Below are positions 36,801-43,793 of a stretch of 64,000 nucleotides of DNA, one piece after another (the stretch's first letter is position 1; each line of letters begins with the position of its first letter). The stretch covers positions 62,001 to 126,000 of the forward strand of contig JAEYRN010000017.1 in assembly GCA_023435565.1 (NCBI GenBank), given 5' to 3'. Position numbers and translations under genes: made by a program. The notes beneath the pieces are model-generated. The model was given only the letters and a program-made list of their open reading frames with translations. It ran no database searches and was not told where the DNA came from. The DNA comes from Bacillota bacterium (lineage in GTDB: Bacteria > Bacillota > UBA4882 > UBA8346).

Positions 36801-37023
36801 ATTTCCGGGGAGCGACATAAATTTCGCAACCTAAAATCGGTTTAACCCCTGCTTCTAGCGCTTGTTGGTAAAATTTTAGGCAGCCGTACATAACGCCATG
36901 ATCGGTAATAGCCACCGCAGGCATACCAAGTTGCTTGACTTTCTTTAACAACTGGCTAATCTCGGCTGCTCCGTCTAACAGAGAATATTGAGTATGGACA
37001 TGAAGATGAACAAAATTTGACAT
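33856..37023 (-). CDS. dnaE: DNA polymerase III alpha subunit (DnaE type)
   Basis: A 1055-residue protein starting MSNFVHLHVHTQYSLLDGAA, with AGGATTT upstream; the open frame begins five codons earlier. Residues 1-200 are the PHP domain, the palm holds PDIDIDFCYERRGEV with catalytic Asp residues, and GPGRGSAAGSLVAYLLGI is in place. A helix-hairpin-helix region and an OB fold (about 975-1050) close it. At 1055 residues it is shorter than Escherichia coli DnaE (about 1160) because the C-terminal tau-binding part is reduced, as in many Bacillota DnaE proteins. PolC would be expected elsewhere. Confidence 0.96.
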   Translation of the reverse strand: MSNFVHLHVHTQYSLLDGAAEISQLLKKVKQLGMPAVAITDHGVMYGCLKFYQQALEAGVKPILGCEIYVAPRKLTDKIAKVDDNPYHLVLLAENNCGYRNLLKLVSIAHLEGFYYKPRIDLETLKQYSQGLIALSACLNGVISRPILENRIEEAKKLILSYQNIFGKDNFYLELQYQQLAEQRNVNRILAELAEECGAPLVATNDVHYLNREDATVHDVLLCIQTGKTVDETNRLKFATPEFYLKRQTEMDNLFPNYPEALTNTAKIAERCNVRLELGKFHMPEYHIPDGTTPEAYLEELCRQGIKVRGETWNTVREDRLRYELNVISQMGFPGYFLIVRDFVNYAKVNRIMVGPGRGSAAGSLVAYLLGITNLDPIDHGLLFERFLNPERISMPDIDIDFCYERRGEVISYVRNRFGEDRVAQIITFGTMAARAAVRDVGRVLGLPYGEVDRVAKMIPHELGISLAEARNQSEEINTLVKNNPKIAYLLSIAEKIEGFPRHASTHAAGVVISGEPLTTYLPLGRSNEDEVITQFPMEDVECLGLLKMDFLGLRTLTVLRDTMELIRHNRGIIIDLDQIPLNDGATYQELQAGHTLGVFQLESSGIRRILVRLKPDKMEDLTALMALYRPGPLGSGMIDDYIKVRHGQKDVRYLDPSLEPILKETYGVILYQEQVMRIASEVGGFSLGEADLVRRAMGKKKPEVLTAMRERFIDGAEIKGLSKETAAAIFDLMEYFSGYGFNKSHSAAYALVSYQTAYLKVNFPQEFMAALLTSVMGNSDKIGLYIEECRRMGLSIYPPDVNLSTASFAPEGEGIRFGLLSIKNIGVGAIEKIIEGRKAVRYHTLADFCGRVSSQLVNKRVTESLIKAGALDCTGNGRRLMLTSLDGILEKTMKRNYAANQLSLMDTLDLGEIAPEIKAIDIEEFFQNELLQMEKEYLGVFISGHPLDEWREKFLQNGVIPLAELEEEPDGKDILTGGVISGWRVITTKNGSQMAGCRLEDWTGTVEVIIFPRLYAEIKDGYQPDRVVVIKGRLERQEEGVKVLASQVRWLGDA

Positions 37024-37330
37024 CGTAAATCCTAACAATAAAGTTTAGATCATTATTTCGATATCAGGATAAAGGTTCCCTGCAGCTCAAAAACTTCTCA
37101 ATTTATAATAAAAAATGCCTCCTTTCTATTTTTTCCTCAGCTCTATTTTTAAGCTTTTCGGTGGAAAATCAAGTAAATTGACAATTATTAAATATAGTTA
37201 ACTATTAATAATATAAATTAATTTTTACTGCCTAATATAGCTCAAAATGGACTTTGAGATCTTCTTTTTTTTCTTATAAAATGAAATCAGAAATAATTAA
37301 CATGGTTAATGATTTGAGGGGGTGATTTAA
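37024..37330. other. AT-rich intergenic region between dnaE and hsp20
   Basis: Divergent genes flank this 307-base gap. It holds a TTGACA at 37178-37183 without a well-spaced -10, a TATAAA at 37275-37280, and the dyad ATTAAC-ATG-GTTAAT at 37296-37310 just before the hsp20 ribosome binding site. No CIRCE element is present. Confidence 0.5.
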
Positions 37331-37738
37331 ATGTTCAACTTGGTTCCTTTTAGTTTGAAAACTATTGACCGCTGGCCGGACTTTTTCACCGACGAATTTT
37401 TTGGATCTAATTTGAATAGCTTTAAAACAGACATCAGTGAAACAGATTCGGACTATGTGATCGAAGCTGATTTACCGGGTTTTGCCAAAGATGATATCGA
37501 AGTGGCGTATCGAGATGGAGCTTTAACCATCTCCGCCAAACGGGATGAGGTCACCGAAGAGACCAAAGGCAATTACCTTAGAAAAGAGCGTCGGACCGGT
37601 CAGTTACTTAGGTCCTTTGTATTCGACAATGTGGATACCGACAATGTCAAGGCCGAATATAAAGATGGGGTTCTAAAAGTAAACCTTCCCAAAAAGGAGG
37701 TGATGCCTACAGAAGTCCGTAAAATAGACATCAACTAA
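37331..37738 (+). CDS. Small heat shock protein, Hsp20/alpha-crystallin family
   Basis: A 135-residue protein with GAGGGGGTGA before the ATG. The alpha-crystallin domain spans about residues 35-135: IEADLPGFAKDDIEVAY, LTISAKRDE, and KAEYKDGVLKVNLPK with the GVL signature. It holds unfolded proteins in large oligomers. A short C-terminal tail RKIDIN carries an I-x-I motif. A dyad at 37296-37310 may be its operator. Confidence 0.95.
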   Translation: MFNLVPFSLKTIDRWPDFFTDEFFGSNLNSFKTDISETDSDYVIEADLPGFAKDDIEVAYRDGALTISAKRDEVTEETKGNYLRKERRTGQLLRSFVFDNVDTDNVKAEYKDGVLKVNLPKKEVMPTEVRKIDIN

Positions 37739-37752
37739 ATATTACTCGGCTT

Positions 37753-37780
37753 GAAAGACCGGGGGAGACCTCGGTCTTTC
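37753..37780. terminator. Convergent terminator hairpin
   Basis: GAAAGACCG (37753-37761) pairs with CGGTCTTTC (37772-37780). It separates hsp20 from the convergent TIR-like gene and overlaps the latter's stop codon. The U-run is weak on both strands. Confidence 0.55.
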
Positions 37781-38657
37781 AGTTTATATTTCTAATTTCA
37801 GGCAAGAACGCTTGATTAATGATTCGGATCCCCGCTAAAACACTTTCCGCGCTTTTTAACATATCTTTATAATCAAAAACCGACTGATAACCAGGCAATC
37901 CAATCATCTGAATCTTTTTCCCCAGGGCCATTGCCAATCCACAAATAAAGGAGTATCTGGCGTTCACTTCCTGGGCATTGTCCCAAGTCGGACCGACAAA
38001 TAAAGCAGCTAAAGCTTTGGCATGATTAATCCCTTTTAAATACCAAGGTAACAGCTGGCACCGGTCTTCATTCCAATCATCTACCAATGTATTTGGGAAT
38101 AATGACCGAAATGCCCTTAGAGCTGCAATTGCAATCTCATGGTTAGTTATTCCCTTAAGAAAAAGCGCTTCGGCTATAATGTCCGAATCCTCAGTCTCAT
38201 ACATTTCCATTTCAGGATATCCCAAATAATAATCAGGACCATACATACGAATCGATTCAACCAGATCGGCTGTATTTTGAATCGAATTAATCTGTAATCC
38301 GGTAAGGATTTCTATTTTCTCCAAGTCCCGATTACGATCACTTTCGGAATTTCCTTGAATAAAAAGAATTAAACGCTTACGTTTACCAAAAGCATACCCG
38401 GTCTCAAATAGAACATTGGGATTAAGTCCGGAGAGATCAGCCAACAAGTAGTCGGATTCTTCGATTTGCTTAAGGATATTCAAAATAATCCGGGAACTAT
38501 CTCTTTTTATCGCTCTCCATGTGTAAATACGGAGCTTAGATTCGGTGGTATTGTGTAATTGTACTGCCCGCTCAATGATCGCGGCTTGCACTTTATCTTG
38601 GCTTGAATATGCGAAGAATCCCTGATAATTTTCAGGCGCTGCTTTTTTTTCACGCAT
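37779..38657 (-). CDS. TIR-like / nucleoside deoxyribosyltransferase-like nucleotide-binding protein
   Basis: A 292-residue cytoplasmic protein. Residues about 12-150 start GFFAYSSQDKVQAAIIERA, like the first strand and helix of a TIR or TIR-like domain, and contain ADLSGLNPNVLFETGYAFGK, the motif shared by nucleoside 2-deoxyribosyltransferases and TIR-like NAD-cleaving domains, in which the Glu (here FETG) is catalytic. Residues about 200-285 may be a second related fold (HAKALAALFVGPTWDN, ICGLAMALGKKIQMIGLP). Members act in nucleotide salvage or in antiphage defence by destroying NAD; which applies here is open. A c-di-GMP-I riboswitch lies in its leader, so its expression should follow c-di-GMP. 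Confidence 0.75.
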   Translation of the reverse strand: MREKKAAPENYQGFFAYSSQDKVQAAIIERAVQLHNTTESKLRIYTWRAIKRDSSRIILNILKQIEESDYLLADLSGLNPNVLFETGYAFGKRKRLILFIQGNSESDRNRDLEKIEILTGLQINSIQNTADLVESIRMYGPDYYLGYPEMEMYETEDSDIIAEALFLKGITNHEIAIAALRAFRSLFPNTLVDDWNEDRCQLLPWYLKGINHAKALAALFVGPTWDNAQEVNARYSFICGLAMALGKKIQMIGLPGYQSVFDYKDMLKSAESVLAGIRIINQAFLPEIRNIN

Positions 38658-38748
38658 TTACCAAACCACCCCTCTTTCTAAGATTCTAAATCAACCCGGC
38701 CTTTAGATAAATTTAATACTTAATAAAAAATAAACCCCACTTTACGCA

Positions 38749-38843
38749 GGGCGCCAAATCATTTCCAGCATTACCACAACCTAAAATGAAGACTGTAAAT
38801 AGGTGTGCTGGAAAATAAATAAAACAACTTGATTTGGCGGCCC
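38749..38843 (-). promoter_or_regulatory. Nested palindrome: probable riboswitch expression platform
   Basis: Outer arms (plus strand) GGGCGCCAAATCA (38749-38761) and TGATTTGGCGGCCC (38830-38843), inner arms TTTCCAGCA (38762-38770) and TGCTGGAAA (38806-38814). The outer 5' arm on the minus strand includes the riboswitch's closing GCC, so the aptamer and this stem compete. A short GC stem followed by TTTATTTTTTATT (38725-38748 region) lies just downstream on the minus strand and could be the terminator. Confidence 0.6.
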
Positions 38844-38914
38844 GGCGATCATTGTTTCTCTGAGAGAAACATTAGACCCGTAGCTTTGCGTCCCCGGTTT
38901 TCACCGAGTTTGCC
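38836..38914 (-). promoter_or_regulatory. Cyclic-di-GMP-I (GEMM-I) riboswitch
   Basis: Read on the minus strand: GGCAAAC, a stem CUCGGU closed by a GAAA tetraloop with ACCGGG, then GGACGCAAAGCUACGGGUCUAA, a variable hairpin GUUUCUC/GAGAAAC, then AUGAUCGCCGGGCCGCC. These are the conserved blocks of the GEMM-I aptamer in order. The base before CAAAC is G, as in c-di-GMP-selective rather than cGAMP-selective members (from memory of the Vc2 structure). The next gene downstream is the TIR-like gene at 38657. Confidence 0.95.
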
Positions 38915-39004
38915 TTTTTCAAACAGTTGTCTAATATAACCAATTTAAAACATGTTGTAACAAAATGAGGCGTGCAATAAATCTGTTATGAAAATATATA
39001 ATTT

Positions 39005-39033
39005 AGTTTATCATGAGTAGCGTCCATTGTCAA
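39005..39033 (-). promoter_or_regulatory. Promoter of the riboswitch transcript
   Basis: On the minus strand TTGACA (39028-39033), 17 bases, TAAACT (39005-39010). Transcription would start about 85 bases before the aptamer. Confidence 0.8.
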
Positions 39034-39204
39034 ATAATATAAAATAATTAATAAATTGTAAATTGGGCAACCATTGTTTTTTTGCCACTCCATACTCTTT
39101 TTTTCTTTATAATCCGTCCTGGATATTTTAAGCATTATTGGAACTAAAATTTTTTTTTATCCGTTTAAATTGATAGATATCTTGTATATACGCCCCCTCA
39201 AAAG

Positions 39205-39260
39205 AAAAAACCCTTTAAGCAATTACGAATTATAAAGTTCATGTGCTTAAAGGGTTTTTT
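39205..39260. terminator. Orphan terminator-like hairpin
   Basis: AAAAAACCCTTTAAGCA pairs with TGCTTAAAGGGTTTTTT, 16 or so pairs, with T-runs on both strands. It lies between two divergent promoters (39005-39033 and 39301-39329) and follows no gene I can see. The rest of 39034-39204 holds nothing I can identify. Confidence 0.6.
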
Positions 39261-39275
39261 CTATAAACAATCACT

Positions 39276-39336
39276 GTGCTAAAAATTTAACACTTTTTGC
39301 TTGACGCCTTTTTTATTCTGTGCTAAAATTTTAGCA
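39276..39336 (+). promoter_or_regulatory. blaI promoter with two BlaI-type operators
   Basis: TTGACG (39301-39306), 17 bases, TAAAAT (39324-39329). Operator one GTGCTAAAAATTTAACAC (39276-39293) lies just upstream of -35; operator two TGCTAAAATTTTAGCA (39321-39336), a perfect 16-base palindrome, covers -10. The position suggests autorepression by BlaI. Confidence 0.85.
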
Positions 39337-39375
39337 TATGATGATGTAGCGCGCACATTTAGGGAGGTATTAAAA

Positions 39376-39768
39376 ATGGAAATCTTCGAAGATCTGAGCC
39401 GACGAGAACGTCAAATCATGGAGATCATTTACCGCAAAGGATCGGCGACAGCCTCCGAAGTCCAATCTGAACTTGGCGAAAATATTAACTACTCAACCGT
39501 TCGAGCTTTACTCCGTATATTGGAGGAGAAAGGGCATTTACACCATGAAACCTCCGGCAATAAATATATTTACCATCCCATTGTACCTAGACAAAATGCG
39601 GTGCAATCCGTTGTTAGCAATCTACTTGATACTTTCTTTGAGAGCTCGGTTGAACAAGCAATTGCAGCTTTGATAGAAATTAAAAAAGATGATTTAAATA
39701 ACGATCAATTAAATCGTCTCGCTCGAATGATCGAGGAAGCCCGTAAGGAGGAAAAAGACAATGTTTGA
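39376..39768 (+). CDS. blaI: BlaI/MecI-family repressor
   Basis: A 130-residue winged-helix protein starting MEIFEDLSRRERQIMEIIY; GGGAGGT precedes the ATG (the open frame extends to 39301). STVRALLRILEEKGHLHHE is the recognition helix and wing, and NLLDTFFESSVEQAIAAL the dimer helix. In the family the paired BlaR1/MecR1 protease leads to its cleavage and derepression. It overlaps the M56 gene by eight bases. Confidence 0.93.
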   Translation: MEIFEDLSRRERQIMEIIYRKGSATASEVQSELGENINYSTVRALLRILEEKGHLHHETSGNKYIYHPIVPRQNAVQSVVSNLLDTFFESSVEQAIAALIEIKKDDLNNDQLNRLARMIEEARKEEKDNV

Positions 39769-41311
39769 AACTTTATTTGAAAATAATTTGATAGCCATTT
39801 GGTACAACTTATTATTTAATATTTTTGTTAAGGCAAGTATCATTTTAACAGTTCCACTAATCATCAATACTATTTGTAAAAAGTCGTCTGCTGAATTTCG
39901 GCACCTACTTATATTAATTTCGATTTTAACCTTAACTATCTTACCCTTTTTACCCGAACCAATATTTACACTTAAGTTAGCTGGGTTTCAACCAAAAATA
40001 ATTCATCAGAATACTAATTCATTGATAACCCAAACACCTGTTTTTAAAGCGTATTTTAGTAATCATGACTCTAAGCAAGAACCTACCGAAGTTTCCAACA
40101 AATATATGGGTTTGAAGACAAACTACAAATCCGGAATTAGTTACTACTTAACAATTATTTCTAGCTTACTCTGGCTTATAGGCTCATGCTTCATAATTAC
40201 TTTCTTACTTACCGGTATTCTAGGTGTTTACCGAATTAAAAAGTCAATGACCCCTTTTTCAGATCGAGAATGGGAAAAAACAATTAAAAATCTCAGTTTG
40301 AATCTTAAATTTAACTGCCCGATTCAATTATTTATTGGCGCTAAATTTAAAATACCATTCACTTTTGGAATTACCAAACCATTCATTTTTCTACCCCAAT
40401 CCTTTATTACTTGGTCCCCGGAACAGCGCTACTGTGTTTTATTACATGAATTATCACACCTTAAAAGAGGTGATACTTTTACCTATTTAATCGCCAGATT
40501 CATTATCGCTTTATTTTGGCTCAATCCTTTGGCTTGGGTGGCTTTACGATTACTCCGGTTAACACAAGAAGAAGCATGCGACGACCGAGTTATAAATTAT
40601 GGGGTTAAACCAAGTAATTACGCTTCCCACTTGCTGGATTTCCTTAAAGAAAAACGCCAAGCTCATCCCGGAGCCGCCCTTGGAATTAGTTCTTTTAAAG
40701 CAATTAAATCAAGAATCGGTCAAATACTCAACCCGAACCAACGGCGATCCAGTTTAAATCTTAAAATGTGCCTTACTGCATTGACTATTGTTTTCTTTTT
40801 AATTATAAGCGTAACCATGTTTGGTCCGGGAGTGACCGCTGCGGATGGTTTTAATTCCAACCATAAAAACAATTCGATATCAACTAGTCCCGAAGTAAAT
40901 ATCGGAGCTAAAACTGAAGCTAAAACTCTTAATTTCATAAAACCGGTTCCAATCACCAAAATCAGTAATCCTTTCGGCTGGGGAATAGACCCTCTCACCA
41001 AAAAATCACATTTCCACTCGGGTATCGACATTCCTCTTTCCATTGGAACTCCGGTGAAAGCATCCGCAGCTGGGCAGGTGGTAAAAGCCCAATTATCCGG
41101 GGATTACGGTATCTTAATCATTATTGTCCATGAAAATAAATTCTCGACTTACTATGCCAAACTTAGTGAAACGCTAGTTAAACCCGGGGACCAAATTAAA
41201 CAAGGAGATATTATTGGCTATTCCGGGAATACCGGCCGTTCCACCGGACCCCATCTGCATTTTGAAGTTCATGATCAAGATCGTCCGATAGACCCGACGC
41301 TGTTATTTTAA
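39761..41311 (+). CDS. M56 membrane metalloprotease fused to M23 peptidase domain
   Basis: A 516-residue protein with AAGGAGG upstream. Residues 1-345 are BlaR1/MecR1-like: four membrane segments, the M56 zinc site HELSHLKRGD and downstream EEACDDR. In place of a penicillin-binding sensor domain, the extracellular part (about residues 395-516) is an M23 (LytM) domain with HFHSGIDI and PHLHFEV, both intact, so it may cut peptidoglycan cross-links or sense them. The pair with BlaI suggests a cell-wall-responsive switch, with the M23 part as sensor or effector. Confidence 0.92.
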   Translation: MFETLFENNLIAIWYNLLFNIFVKASIILTVPLIINTICKKSSAEFRHLLILISILTLTILPFLPEPIFTLKLAGFQPKIIHQNTNSLITQTPVFKAYFSNHDSKQEPTEVSNKYMGLKTNYKSGISYYLTIISSLLWLIGSCFIITFLLTGILGVYRIKKSMTPFSDREWEKTIKNLSLNLKFNCPIQLFIGAKFKIPFTFGITKPFIFLPQSFITWSPEQRYCVLLHELSHLKRGDTFTYLIARFIIALFWLNPLAWVALRLLRLTQEEACDDRVINYGVKPSNYASHLLDFLKEKRQAHPGAALGISSFKAIKSRIGQILNPNQRRSSLNLKMCLTALTIVFFLIISVTMFGPGVTAADGFNSNHKNNSISTSPEVNIGAKTEAKTLNFIKPVPITKISNPFGWGIDPLTKKSHFHSGIDIPLSIGTPVKASAAGQVVKAQLSGDYGILIIIVHENKFSTYYAKLSETLVKPGDQIKQGDIIGYSGNTGRSTGPHLHFEVHDQDRPIDPTLLF

Positions 41312-41416
41312 GGGATAATTACTTAATACAACACCTTGGAACGTTAGTCGAAAATTCATCGTATGTGTTTTATATAAAATTGATAGCTTATAAGGGTAAA
41401 TATTTCCCTCCTTAAG

Positions 41417-41470
41417 TAAACAAACAGCTCCAACGATCGCTTTTTATCGGCCATTGGAGCTGTTTGTTTA
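41417..41470. terminator. Convergent terminator
   Basis: TAAACAAACAGCTCCAA (41417-41433) pairs perfectly with TTGGAGCTGTTTGTTTA (41454-41470). It separates the M56-M23 gene from the convergent scramblase-like gene. Confidence 0.8.
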
Positions 41471-41489
41471 CATTATTCGATAATTTAGT

Positions 41490-42083
41490 TTATCTTTTAT
41501 CTTCCTTAAATACAATATCAATAGCCAGTCCTGCAGCTAGTAATAGTGTACTCAATTCCGGTCCTTGCTCAATCGTATCGCTAATGGAAATGATATAATT
41601 ATCAGCGGAAGTAAACAATTCTTTTCCTAACCCAGCCCACTTTTTAGTTACCACACCCATTTCTTTCCCATCGTTATTCAGAAACTTAAAGTTCCAACCC
41701 TTCCAATCACCTTTAATCTCTGCAATTTGACACTCATTAGCATCGAAGACAAAAAAACCGCCTCCCAATGTCAATAATTTACTACGAAAATACCCAAGAT
41801 ACGATCCGTTACGATCGTAAATACCTACTTTGGAACGGAACCAACTGAAAGGCTTTTCCATTGTGAATATTGGATTAGGTTCCCCCTGGTCATATACAGC
41901 CACCTTGGTTGGAAGCATTAATTTACTAATAAATAATCGTAAAAACTTAATAAAACCGCTAGGTTCTTCCTTGGCCACACCAATTTGTTGTTGAGATTCC
42001 GGGTCAAAAATATTGTAGGTGCCTGAGAGCTTCATGAACTGTATTTGTTCTTTAATCAAAAAAGTTTTCCTATCCAAAAGCAT
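41490..42083 (-). CDS. Scramblase/LURP-one-like protein
   Basis: A 197-residue protein with a GGGGG Shine-Dalgarno. The pattern of 12 or so short strands with FDPESQQQIGVAKEE, VYDQGEPNPIFTMEKP, IYDRNGSYLGYF and a final hydrophobic helix (LSTLLLAAGLAIDIVF) matches the Scramblase/LURP-one-related fold, related to tubby. Bacterial members have no firm function; they may bind lipid at the inner membrane. Confidence 0.8.
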   Translation of the reverse strand: MLLDRKTFLIKEQIQFMKLSGTYNIFDPESQQQIGVAKEEPSGFIKFLRLFISKLMLPTKVAVYDQGEPNPIFTMEKPFSWFRSKVGIYDRNGSYLGYFRSKLLTLGGGFFVFDANECQIAEIKGDWKGWNFKFLNNDGKEMGVVTKKWAGLGKELFTSADNYIISISDTIEQGPELSTLLLAAGLAIDIVFKEDKR

Positions 42084-42214
42084 AATGAATACCCCCTATG
42101 TTTTAGTATTAATAGATTTATTCCATATTAAATTAAATAAAAGGATTATTTTATAAGAATCTATTAAAAAATCATTTCCTTATGTAATATGTAATGTTGT
42201 TTTAATAATTCTTT

Positions 42215-42433
42215 CTATGGTTTTTCTATATAGCAAAACCTCGATTTTTCTTCTCCATCCAACACCACCTTTTCCAAAAACATTTTCTTAGGTCTAGCCC
42301 AAAGTTGTCCCTCTCCATACAAAGCCCGGTAAATCACAAATTCCTCTAGGGTTTCGCTATGGCGGGCTATCCCTAGCACTTCATATTCCTTCCCCTTATA
42401 ATGCCGGTAACGTCCAATTTGGATCTCATCCAT
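42215..42433 (-). CDS. DUF1653 family protein
   Basis: A 72-residue protein with the DUF1653 pattern GRYRHYKGKEYEVLG, HSETLEEFVIYRALYG and LWARPKKMFLE. The Shine-Dalgarno is weak. The family is widespread and of unknown function. Confidence 0.9.
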   Translation of the reverse strand: MDEIQIGRYRHYKGKEYEVLGIARHSETLEEFVIYRALYGEGQLWARPKKMFLEKVVLDGEEKSRFCYIEKP

Positions 42434-42650
42434 TTGTCGCTTTTGTTTTTATCCTTTCAAAGGGTAAATTTTCTAACTTTCTAAAACTCATATAAATATT
42501 TCGTTTTTTTCCTATTTTCCCCTTTAAACTTAATGAGGTTTTTCGTGATTCTATGTAAATTCTTACTCCCTCACTAAAATTTTACGTTTAAAATCAATAG
42601 CGCCGTTTAATACTGTAGTTAAGAAAAAACACTAACATGGAGGAGAATAA

Positions 42651-42854
42651 GTGAACACTTTAGAAGAGACAAAAGTCATCCAAGCTGCCAATCGCCTGGA
42701 AAGCGCTCGTCAGTTATTAGAGGAGGTTGGTAAAAAAGATAATCGATTCAGTAATTCCTTTTCAAAGATCAATGCGGAACTCAGCAAGTTTGAAGAAGAA
42801 CTACGCCAAATTAGTAAAACTTTAAATATAGAAAACTTAGGCAAACGAAGTTAA
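42651..42854 (+). CDS. Small coiled-coil protein, unknown
   Basis: A 67-residue all-helical protein starting at GTG with GGAGGAG eight bases upstream. Heptads run through ANRLESARQLLEEVG and INAELSKFEEELRQIS. It has no membrane segment and no family I recognise. It may be a stand-alone gene. Confidence 0.7.
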   Translation: MNTLEETKVIQAANRLESARQLLEEVGKKDNRFSNSFSKINAELSKFEEELRQISKTLNIENLGKRS

Positions 42855-42930
42855 GGGACTTTACCATAAGACAATTTTGTAGTGTGAAAGTTGAGTTATT
42901 AAACATAGTATAATCCTAGGGGTATGCTGA

Positions 42931-43443
42931 ATGTTTAATAACCGTAATATTATTCCATATAATCGTGAAACAGCTTTAAGCTACGCCACAAAATGGGCCT
43001 TGAGCCGCAATCCAAAATTTTATGATTATTCTAAGATCGGCGGCGATTGCACAAACTTCGCTTCCCAGGTTCTTTGGGCCGGGGGAGCTAACATGAATTA
43101 CGATCCCGTTCAAGGCTGGTATTACATTGACCCTAACCAAAAGTCACCGTCCTGGACCGGGGTTAATTTTTTATATCTTTTTTTAGTCTCAAATCGAACC
43201 GTAGGACCTTTTGGTATTGAAACAAATCCAGCTAATGTAAAAGTGGGAGATTTAATACAACTCTCCTATAAAGGGGGGGGTGATTTCAATCATACCTTGG
43301 TAATCACAAAATTTGAGCCTCCCTTCAACATGGAACACATATATGTTTCAACCCACACCATTGATAGATATAACGTGAATCTTGTTCAAACATATTCATG
43401 GAAACAGATCCGTTTTATCCATATTCTCGGTAGTTATAGATGA
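42931..43443 (+). CDS. Amidase_6 domain protein
   Basis: A 170-residue protein. YNRETALSYATKWAL, the Cys in GGDCTNFASQVLWAGG and the His in FNHTLVITK are the marks of the putative amidase domain (Amidase_6), an NlpC/P60-like fold. No signal peptide is present, which is unusual as many relatives are secreted in spore formers. Role may lie in spore or cell-wall turnover; not shown. Confidence 0.88.
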   Translation: MFNNRNIIPYNRETALSYATKWALSRNPKFYDYSKIGGDCTNFASQVLWAGGANMNYDPVQGWYYIDPNQKSPSWTGVNFLYLFLVSNRTVGPFGIETNPANVKVGDLIQLSYKGGGDFNHTLVITKFEPPFNMEHIYVSTHTIDRYNVNLVQTYSWKQIRFIHILGSYR

Positions 43444-43474
43444 AAGTTGAAAATGAGAAACCAAAGTATTAACC

Positions 43475-43593
43475 AAGGCCACTAAAAAGATTTTATTCAA
43501 AGGATTGACCCACAATATATTGTGATTAACCAAGATTAGGTTCTCAGTTCATTGTGGGTCAATAATAATTTTTATGATTTTTCAGTGGCCTTT
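43475..43593. repeat. Nested inverted repeat, element 1
   Basis: Outer arms AAGGCCACTAAAAA (43475-43488) and TTTTTCAGTGGCCTT; inner arms ATTGACCCACAAT (43504-43516) and ATTGTGGGTCAAT (43551-43563). The 118-base block lies between convergent genes and could act as a terminator, but the two-level design and its likeness to 60021-60131 suggest a mobile palindrome. Confidence 0.7.
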
Positions 43594-43594
43594 A

Positions 43595-43780
43595 TTACCT
43601 CGGCTCTTTTTGGGACTTAGGAAGAGATTCTTCCCCATTCTCGTGCTCTGTTTGACTTTTATTCGGTAATGGATTCCCACTGATAAGCTCATCCAATTGG
43701 CTGGCCGGGCCTAACAGGTCCTCAACCAATCCCTCGATAGCCGGACGTTTTCGGTTGATAAAAGATTCATGTCTTTCCAC
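43595..43780 (-). CDS. Small protein downstream of the CBS gene
   Basis: A 61-residue protein starting at GTG (43780), with GGAG six bases upstream; a TTG at 43792 is an alternative. It begins MERHESFINRKRPAIEGLVE and ends in a polar tail. I recall no firm family. It follows the CBS gene by 13 bases and is probably in its operon. Confidence 0.65.
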   Translation of the reverse strand: MERHESFINRKRPAIEGLVEDLLGPASQLDELISGNPLPNKSQTEHENGEESLPKSQKEPR

Positions 43781-43793
43781 TTTTTTCTCCAAT

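Noticed and set aside
37779..38657. Complete antiphage defence system
   Set aside because: No second defence gene, sensor or nucleotide cyclase is adjacent; only the single TIR-like gene can be supported.
38836..38914. tRNA-like or T-box element
   Set aside because: The minus strand matches the GEMM-I block order with a GAAA tetraloop; no T-box core or tRNA arms are present.
43475..43593. CRISPR-like repeat
   Set aside because: It is a nested inverted repeat, not a series of direct repeats with spacers; no cas genes are in the window.
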